DNA of 64,000 nt from Sphingobium sp052327305 (GTDB lineage Bacteria; Pseudomonadota; Alphaproteobacteria; Sphingomonadales; Sphingomonadaceae). The notes under the pieces were generated by a model. It was not told the DNA's origin and did no database searches. It was given only the letters and a program-made list of their open reading frames with translations. Location of the stretch: NCBI RefSeq assembly GCF_052327305.1, contig NZ_CP182486.1:186001-250000 (forward strand). The letters run 5' to 3'. Below, piece after piece: positions 58,696 to 64,000 of this stretch (position 1 is the first letter of the stretch; every line of letters begins with the position of its first letter). The position numbers and the translations under genes were made by a program.

Positions 58696-60837
58696 GTGGC
58701 CGAAGCCGATCCAATCCAGTCCATCAAGGCTTCCGGCCCGCGCTACTTCAATCGGGAGCTTTCCTGGCTCAACTTCAACCAGCGCGTTCTGGAGGAAGCC
58801 AGCAATCCAGCGCATCCTCTGCTGGAGCGCCTGCGTTTTCTTTCCATTTCCGGCAATAATCTCGACGAGTTTTTCATGGTCCGCGTCGCCGGACTAAAGG
58901 GTCAGCAGCTCCAGGACGTCGATCTTCGCTCGGTCGATGGGCTGACGCCAGCGCAGCAGCTCGCGGCGATCGGCGAGCATGCTGATGCGCTGATGGCTGG
59001 CCAGCAGGCTGTCTGGCTGGAGCTGGACCGTCAGTTGCGCGGGAACGGCGTTACCGTGATCAGCGAGCACGACCCGCTGCCGGAAGAAGACGAACTGTGG
59101 CTGCGTAGCCATTTCCTCTCACAGGTATTCCCTATCCTGACGCCTCAGGCGCTTGATCCGGCACATCCTTTCCCATTCATCCCCAACAAGGGACTCAGTC
59201 TGTTTTTCGGTATCGTGCGGGAAACGGACAAGGAGCCGGTGCAGGAGCTCGTCATTCTGCCGGGAACTGTGCCCCGTTTCGTCCGCCTGCCGGGCGACAA
59301 TGCGCGCTACATGGCGCTCGAGACCGAGATACGCCGCTATTCGAACCTCCTTTTCCCCGGTTTTGCCGTTAAGGAATCGGTTCTCTTCCGCATCCTGAGA
59401 GACAGCGACATCGAGCTTGAGGAGGAAGCTGAGGATCTGGTCCGTTATTACCGGAGCGCGATCAAGGAGCGGCGGCGCGGTCGAATTATCCGGTTGGAGA
59501 ATGAGAGCGGCCACGCCCCGGCGATGGAAGAGCTCCTTCAGGCAATGACTCAAGGCCACGAGGCGATGAGCGTCGATATTGATGGCTTTGTGGGCATTGG
59601 CGATCTCGACGCACTGGTCGATGAAGATCGTCCGGACCTCAAGTTCACGGCGTTCGCGCCCCGTTTTCCCGAACGCATCCGTGAATATGGCGGGGACTGC
59701 TTCGCAGCGATTCGCGCCAAGGACATCGTCGTCCACCACCCCTATGAAGCTTTCGACGTGGTGGTCGCCTTCCTGAAACAGGCAGCGAGCGATCCCGACG
59801 TGGTCGCGATCAAGCAGACGCTCTATCGTGCAGGCAAGCAGTCGGCGGTCATCCGCGCTCTCATCGATGCAGCTGAGGCTGGCAAGTCGGTGACTGCTGT
59901 CGTCGAGCTCAAGGCCCGGTTCGACGAGGAGCAAAACCTTCTTTGGGCCAGCGCGCTGGAGCGGGCAGGGGTCCAGGTGGTTTATGGGTTCGTGGACTGG
60001 AAGACACACGCGAAGATTTCGATGGTCGTCAGGCGAGAAGGGACGGAGTTCCGCACCTATTGCCATTTCGGCACGGGAAATTACCACCCCGTCACCGCAC
60101 GGATTTACACTGATCTGAGCTTCTTCACCGCTGACCCACGCGCTGGGCGGGACGCTGCGGCTGTGTTCAATTACATTACCGGATATGTCGAGCCCAAGGC
60201 GATGGAACTGCTCGCCATGTCGCCACTCACGCTCCGTCAGCGTCTCGTAGACCTGGTCGATGCGGAGATTGCTCATACACGCGCCGGCCGCACGGCGCAG
60301 CTCTGGGCGAAGATGAACAGTCTGGTCGATCCCGCCATCATCGAGAAGCTCTACGAGGCGAGCAACGCGGGCGTAGAGATCGATCTCATCGTGCGGGGCA
60401 TCTGCTGCCTGCGGCCCGGCGTGCCCGGCATGTCGGAGAATATCCGAGTGAAATCGGTCGTGGGCCGCTTTCTGGAGCACAGCCGCATCTGGGCGTTCGG
60501 CAATGGCAAGGCGCTCCCAAACAACGGTGCCCGGGTCTTCATCAGTTCGGCGGACTGGATGCCGCGGAACTTTGATCGCAGGGTCGAGTATATGTTGCCG
60601 ATCGAGAACCCCACTGTTCATGACCAGGTGCTCGATCAGGTGCTGGTTGCCAATCTGCTCGACAATGAGCAAAGCTGGGCGCTCGATAGCGACGGCACCT
60701 ATCGACGATTCGAAACAGGTGAGAAGCCATTCAATCTCCACACCTATTTCATGACGAACCCGTCATTGTCCGGCAGGGGCGCCGCATTGCGCAACAGCGA
60801 TGCTGTTCCCAAATTGTCTCTTCAGCGCAGGCGCTGA
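58696..60837 (+). CDS. ppk: Polyphosphate kinase 1
   Basis: Makes inorganic polyphosphate from ATP at the inner membrane. 713 residues: N-terminal PYFNRELSWLNFN-type start (RYFNRELSWLNFNQRVLEEA), FLSISGNNLDEFFMVRVAGL, the phospholipase-D-like core with its His motifs (KTHAKISMVVRREG; HFGTGNYHPVTARIYTD) and the C-terminal RVFISSADWMPRNFDRRVE. AAGGAG lies eight bases before the GTG at 58696; the frame also opens at a GTG at 58660. ppx follows after 6 bases. Confidence 0.97.
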   Translation: MAEADPIQSIKASGPRYFNRELSWLNFNQRVLEEASNPAHPLLERLRFLSISGNNLDEFFMVRVAGLKGQQLQDVDLRSVDGLTPAQQLAAIGEHADALMAGQQAVWLELDRQLRGNGVTVISEHDPLPEEDELWLRSHFLSQVFPILTPQALDPAHPFPFIPNKGLSLFFGIVRETDKEPVQELVILPGTVPRFVRLPGDNARYMALETEIRRYSNLLFPGFAVKESVLFRILRDSDIELEEEAEDLVRYYRSAIKERRRGRIIRLENESGHAPAMEELLQAMTQGHEAMSVDIDGFVGIGDLDALVDEDRPDLKFTAFAPRFPERIREYGGDCFAAIRAKDIVVHHPYEAFDVVVAFLKQAASDPDVVAIKQTLYRAGKQSAVIRALIDAAEAGKSVTAVVELKARFDEEQNLLWASALERAGVQVVYGFVDWKTHAKISMVVRREGTEFRTYCHFGTGNYHPVTARIYTDLSFFTADPRAGRDAAAVFNYITGYVEPKAMELLAMSPLTLRQRLVDLVDAEIAHTRAGRTAQLWAKMNSLVDPAIIEKLYEASNAGVEIDLIVRGICCLRPGVPGMSENIRVKSVVGRFLEHSRIWAFGNGKALPNNGARVFISSADWMPRNFDRRVEYMLPIENPTVHDQVLDQVLVANLLDNEQSWALDSDGTYRRFETGEKPFNLHTYFMTNPSLSGRGAALRNSDAVPKLSLQRRR

Positions 60838-60843
60838 TCCGCA

Positions 60844-62373
60844 ATGACCGACATGTCGCTTCTTGACCGCCTGAAGCCACGCCTGAGGGGTGATCTGACG
60901 GGCGATGTAATCGAGACGCGGCGCAGCGCCATCGTCGATATCGGTTCCAACAGCATTCGTCTGGTCGTTTATGATGGTCCGCGCCGGATGCCTTTCGTCC
61001 TTTTCAACGAAAAGGTGATGGCGGGGCTTGGTGCCACGCTGGACAAGAGTGGTCGGCTGGAATCTCGCGCGATGGAGCGCGGCATCGCTGCTCTCGAGCG
61101 ATTCGCCCAGCTTTGTACCGCGATGCAGGTGGAGGATGTCCGCTGCGTGGCGACCGCTGCGGTACGAGACGCCGCGAACGGACGTGAGTTTCTCGATCGC
61201 GCGGCCGAGGTCGGTCTGCATGTGCGCCTGCTTTCGGGGCAGGAAGAAGCGCGAGCATCTGCTCATGGGCTAATTTCCGGTATGCCGGACGCCGATGGGA
61301 TCATGGGCGACCTTGGCGGCGGGAGCCTGGAGCTTGTGCGCGTCCGACATGGAAAAATAGGCAGTGCCATTTCCCTCCCCCTTGGGGTGCTTCGCATCGC
61401 GGAGGTTAAGAAGGAGGATAAGGACGCACTTGAGCGACGCATCGCCTCTCTGCTGGATGCGCCCGGTGCGCCCATGTTCGAGCGGGGGCTGCCCTTTTAT
61501 ATGATCGGGGGAAGCTGGCGTGCCCTGGCACGGCTCGATATGCGGCTGGCGCGTTATCCGCTGCCGATCATCCACCACTATGAAATGTCGATCGGGCGAA
61601 TCGCCCGGCTTCGGGCATGGCTTGCGCGAGCGGACAAGGCCCAGCTTAAAGCCATGCAGCTAAGCGGCACGCGTCTTCCTACACTGCCGGACGCGGCCGA
61701 AGTGCTTGCTCACATTACGAAGCGTCTGGGTTCGTCCGGTCTCGTGGTCTCTGCCTACGGACTTCGCGAAGGTCTACTTTTCGAAGCACTCCCCGAGGAT
61801 GTCGCTCAGGAAGACCCTCTCCTGGCCGCTGCGCGCACGGAAGGGGATGCGCAGGGTCGCTTCCTTGGCCATGGCGACAAGATCGGCCGGTGGATTGCAC
61901 CGCTTTTTGCCGGTGACTCGCTGCAATGGGCACGCATCCGCTTGGCCGCCTGCCTGCTCGCGGATGTCAGTTGGCGCGCCAATCCGGAGTTCCGGGCCGA
62001 GCGGGGCATGGAGGTGGCGCTTCACAGTAACTGGGTAGGGCTGACCGCCCAGGAGCGTGCCGTTCTCGCTCAGGCTCTCCACGCCAGCTTCGGGGGAAGT
62101 GCAGCATCAGTGCCTCAGCTGGGGAAGCTTGCTGAACAGCCCCTCCTGATGCGAGCTGTGCAATGGGGCCTCGCCATCCGGCTTTGCCAGAGGCTTTCGG
62201 GCGGCGCGGAAGGGCCGCTTGCCGGTTCATCGCTCGCTGTACGGGACGGCACGATCGTTCTTAGTCTGAGCGAGCGTTATGCGGGGCTCGCTGGCGAGAC
62301 GGTCGATCGCCGTTTGCGCCAGCTTGGACAGGCTATGGGCATGGGCTTTCTCCTCGAAGCGGGTGCGAACTGA
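60844..62373 (+). CDS. ppx: Exopolyphosphatase / guanosine pentaphosphate phosphatase
   Basis: Degrades polyphosphate and can act on pppGpp. 509 residues, ASKHA fold: phosphate-1 loop VDIGSNSIRLVVYD, GLISGMPDADGIMGDLGGGSLELV (phosphate-2 loop) and the C-terminal helical region (PLFAGDSLQWARIRLAACLLADVSWRANPEFRAE). The ppk-ppx pair lets one transcript set polyphosphate turnover. Confidence 0.96.
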   Translation: MTDMSLLDRLKPRLRGDLTGDVIETRRSAIVDIGSNSIRLVVYDGPRRMPFVLFNEKVMAGLGATLDKSGRLESRAMERGIAALERFAQLCTAMQVEDVRCVATAAVRDAANGREFLDRAAEVGLHVRLLSGQEEARASAHGLISGMPDADGIMGDLGGGSLELVRVRHGKIGSAISLPLGVLRIAEVKKEDKDALERRIASLLDAPGAPMFERGLPFYMIGGSWRALARLDMRLARYPLPIIHHYEMSIGRIARLRAWLARADKAQLKAMQLSGTRLPTLPDAAEVLAHITKRLGSSGLVVSAYGLREGLLFEALPEDVAQEDPLLAAARTEGDAQGRFLGHGDKIGRWIAPLFAGDSLQWARIRLAACLLADVSWRANPEFRAERGMEVALHSNWVGLTAQERAVLAQALHASFGGSAASVPQLGKLAEQPLLMRAVQWGLAIRLCQRLSGGAEGPLAGSSLAVRDGTIVLSLSERYAGLAGETVDRRLRQLGQAMGMGFLLEAGAN

Positions 62374-62447
62374 CGTCCGTGGACATGTTCAGGAATAATA
62401 TTGTCGACGCTCCGGCTCCATTTGGTGAAACCGGCGTTTGGCATCGC

Positions 62448-63224
62448 ATGAACTTAGCTATCCATACGACGCTCGATTACGAGCTTCCGTCCCCTGTCGA
62501 TGTTCTGCTGCAGATCGAGGCAGCCGCCATTCCCGAGCAGCAGGTTATCTCTGCGCACATCGATATGCCGAAGGTCGAGCATTTCGCGCGTGTGCCCGCG
62601 CAAGATGGGGTGGGCGAACGCATCTGGCTGCGCATGGGCGGGCGGCTTCAGATCGAGTATCGCGCCGAAGTCGCGATCCAGCGAATTCTTGCAGATCCTG
62701 CGTCTCTGCAGGGCGTTCCGCCGCATCTGCTTCCGGGCGAGGCAGTGCCGTATCTGATGCCTTCGCGCTACTGCCCTTCGGATCAGTTTCACGATTTCGT
62801 CTTCAGCAATTTCGGCCATCTGCCGGAGGGCCCTCGCGTGGCGGCCATCCGAGACTGGGTGGCAAGCAACGTCGCTTATGTACCGGGCAGCAGCCATTCG
62901 CAGACGACCGCGATCGACACCTTTCATGGCGGGCAGGGTATTTGCCGCGATTATGCTCACCTCGTCATAACGCTTGTCAGGGCAGCGAACATCCCCGCGC
63001 GCATCGCCAGCGTCTATGCTCTGGGCGTTGAACCGCCTGATTTTCATGCCGTAGCTGAGGTGTTTCTCGGCGACACCTGGCACCTGGTGGATGCAACCGG
63101 TATGGCGCGGGAAGGCGCCATGGCCAAGATCGGTATCGGTCGGGACGCGGCGGACGTCGCGTTCCTCAGCATATTTGGAGAAGGGCGGATGATCGCTCAG
63201 CAGATCTCGGTAGAACCCGCCTGA
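62448..63224 (+). CDS. Transglutaminase-like cysteine peptidase family protein
   Basis: 258 residues from the ATG at 62448; a GTG at 62379 and an ATG at 62385 are alternatives in the same frame. N-terminal beta region (LAIHTTLDYELPSPVDVLLQIEAAAIPEQQ), then a transglutaminase core with the full triad: Cys in GGQGICRDYAHL, His in PDFHAVAEVFLG and Asp in WHLVDATG. No signal peptide. Relatives act as peptidases or cross-linking enzymes; the substrate is unknown. It begins after ppx in the same direction. Confidence 0.88.
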   Translation: MNLAIHTTLDYELPSPVDVLLQIEAAAIPEQQVISAHIDMPKVEHFARVPAQDGVGERIWLRMGGRLQIEYRAEVAIQRILADPASLQGVPPHLLPGEAVPYLMPSRYCPSDQFHDFVFSNFGHLPEGPRVAAIRDWVASNVAYVPGSSHSQTTAIDTFHGGQGICRDYAHLVITLVRAANIPARIASVYALGVEPPDFHAVAEVFLGDTWHLVDATGMAREGAMAKIGIGRDAADVAFLSIFGEGRMIAQQISVEPA

Positions 63225-63309
63225 CTGAAGGGATGTTCGAGCGTCTTCGCGCTTTGTGTCACGCTCCCCCTTGCCTCCCTCATCCGGCGTCTCTAGTCGC
63301 ATGAACCAA

Positions 63310-63396
63310 GGACAGGTGGCCGAGTGGTTTAAGGCAGCGGTCTTGAAAACCGCCGTGGGTTTACGCTCACCGTGGGTTCGAATCCCACCCTGTCCG
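63310..63396 (+). tRNA. tRNA-Ser (anticodon UGA)
   Basis: Acceptor arms GGACAGG (63310) and CCTGTCC pair fully; the D arm contains GCCGAGTGGTTTAAGGC, the anticodon loop is CTTGAAA, the long class II variable arm is CGTGGGTTTACGCTCACC, and the T arm is GTGGGTTCGAATCCCAC. Discriminator base G. The CCA end is not encoded (CCG follows). It reads UCN serine codons. Confidence 0.96.
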
Positions 63397-63422
63397 CCGG
63401 ACGCAATTGTCGGAGGCAAACG

Positions 63423-64000
63423 ATGACGAAGCGCCTTGTAGCGATGGCAGGATCGGTGGCGCTAATGTTCTGCGCTGCCGGCGTGAGCGCTCAGACGATG
63501 AGCCCGCCTGGAGCCGTCGTTCAACCGATTCCGACGACGGCTTCGGATAGCGACTTTCAGGCCTATCTTGCCTCCCTGCGCCCTAAGGCGCTCGCCATGG
63601 GGATCTCCGACGCGACATTCCGCAGCGCGATAGCGGGCCTCACGCCCAATCCGCGCGTTATCGCGCTCGATCAGGCCCAGCCCGGCGGCGGCATAGGCAG
63701 CCCTATCCCCCCGTTCGAGCCCTATCGTCGCCAGCATGTGGATGCGCAGCGCATCTCGCGGGGCAAGACGGCCTATGGACTGAACCGTGCGCGTCTCTCG
63801 GCCATCGAGCAAGAGACGGGCGTGCCAGAGGAGATCATGGTCGCCATTTATGGCCATGAGACCAATTATGGCGCGTTTACGGGCAATTTCGATCTGATCC
63901 GTTCGCTGGCGACGCTGGCCCATGAGGGGCGCCGTCGTGCGCTATTCGAACCTGAATTGCTGGCGTCCATGAAGATGCTGGAAAATGGCATTCCGCGCAA
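63423..64000 (+). CDS. MltB-type lytic murein transglycosylase (5' part only)
   Basis: Open from the ATG at 63423 to the window end (192 codons visible). Signal peptide MTKRLVAMAGSVALMFCAAGVSAQ, then FQAYLASLRPKALAMGISDATFRSAIAGL, typical of the SLT_2/MltB family, and the catalytic Glu in AIYGHETNYGAFTG. These enzymes cut the peptidoglycan glycan strand to give 1,6-anhydromuropeptides. GGAGG precedes the start. It lies just behind tRNA-Ser. Confidence 0.93.
   Translation, partial: MTKRLVAMAGSVALMFCAAGVSAQTMSPPGAVVQPIPTTASDSDFQAYLASLRPKALAMGISDATFRSAIAGLTPNPRVIALDQAQPGGGIGSPIPPFEPYRRQHVDAQRISRGKTAYGLNRARLSAIEQETGVPEEIMVAIYGHETNYGAFTGNFDLIRSLATLAHEGRRRALFEPELLASMKMLENGIPR

Noticed and set aside
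59119..60741. 540-codon minus-strand open frame across ppk
   Set aside because: Antisense shadow of ppk, with no protein-like features.

Overview
The window is GC-rich chromosomal DNA from an alphaproteobacterium, most likely of the order Sphingomonadales. This rests on the gene order (gltA-gltX, comEC, lexA, moeA-moaC-trpCD...trpGE-ppiD), an alphaproteobacterial SOS box (GAAC-N7-GAAC) in front of lexA, an HdaA-type DnaA regulator ahead of ppk-ppx, and an NDUFS4-like Complex I accessory subunit. The genus cannot be fixed from the sequence alone. Almost all of it is densely packed housekeeping DNA, with many 4-base ATGA stop/start overlaps.

Layout. 1-6.4 kb: a signalling-like cluster with a large two-TM coiled-coil protein (minus strand, cut by the window edge). 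Facing away from it are an Hpt-like protein without its phospho-histidine, a membrane protein with a nucleotidyltransferase-like head, a DUF2336 protein and a histidine kinase whose phospho-acceptor His is Gln. 6.5-9.3 kb: gltX-gltA. 9.3-12.6 kb: comEC, lexA with its SOS box, and a tiny Q/N/D/R-rich protein gene with a strong terminator. 12.6-21.9 kb: a long minus-strand run, ppiD-trpE-trpG-DUF5990-TPR protein-trpD-trpC-moaC-AAC(6')-like acetyltransferase-moeA. It joins protein folding, tryptophan synthesis and molybdenum cofactor synthesis. 22-29.8 kb: tpiA, recO, leuB, a CPA1 antiporter with an OmpA-like lipoprotein, metZ, apaG and a LysR regulator. 29.9-38.9 kb: ptsP, rodZ, nfeD-qmcA, a CitE-like lyase, guaB, an RsmB-like methyltransferase and a TPR protein.

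38.9-39.75 kb is a loose region with a sphingomonad-type inverted repeat and an orphan gene. 39.7-45.5 kb: lptD-surA-pdxA-rsmA on the minus strand (outer membrane biogenesis followed by pyridoxal phosphate synthesis and rRNA methylation). 45.6-49.6 kb: pepA-holC-ndk, chorismate mutase and a polyprenyl diphosphate synthase. 49.6-51.0 kb is the one clearly foreign stretch: an AT-rich insert with a single gene broken by an in-frame TAA. 51.0-54.6 kb: a DUF72 protein, hrpB and the NDUFS4-like subunit. 54.6-56.7 kb: purM and a purN fused to a YjbR-like domain. 56.8-63.2 kb: a DUF2066 protein, hdaA, ppk, ppx and a transglutaminase-like protein. The window ends with tRNA-Ser(UGA) and the start of a MltB-type lytic transglycosylase.

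I saw no CRISPR array, prophage, transposase or secondary-metabolite cluster. The best candidates for something new are the 1-6.4 kb cluster, where three proteins look like enzymes or relay parts stripped of their key residues, the interrupted gene in the AT-rich insert, the tiny gene next to the SOS box, the AAC(6')-like enzyme inside the trp/moa operon, and the purN-YjbR fusion.
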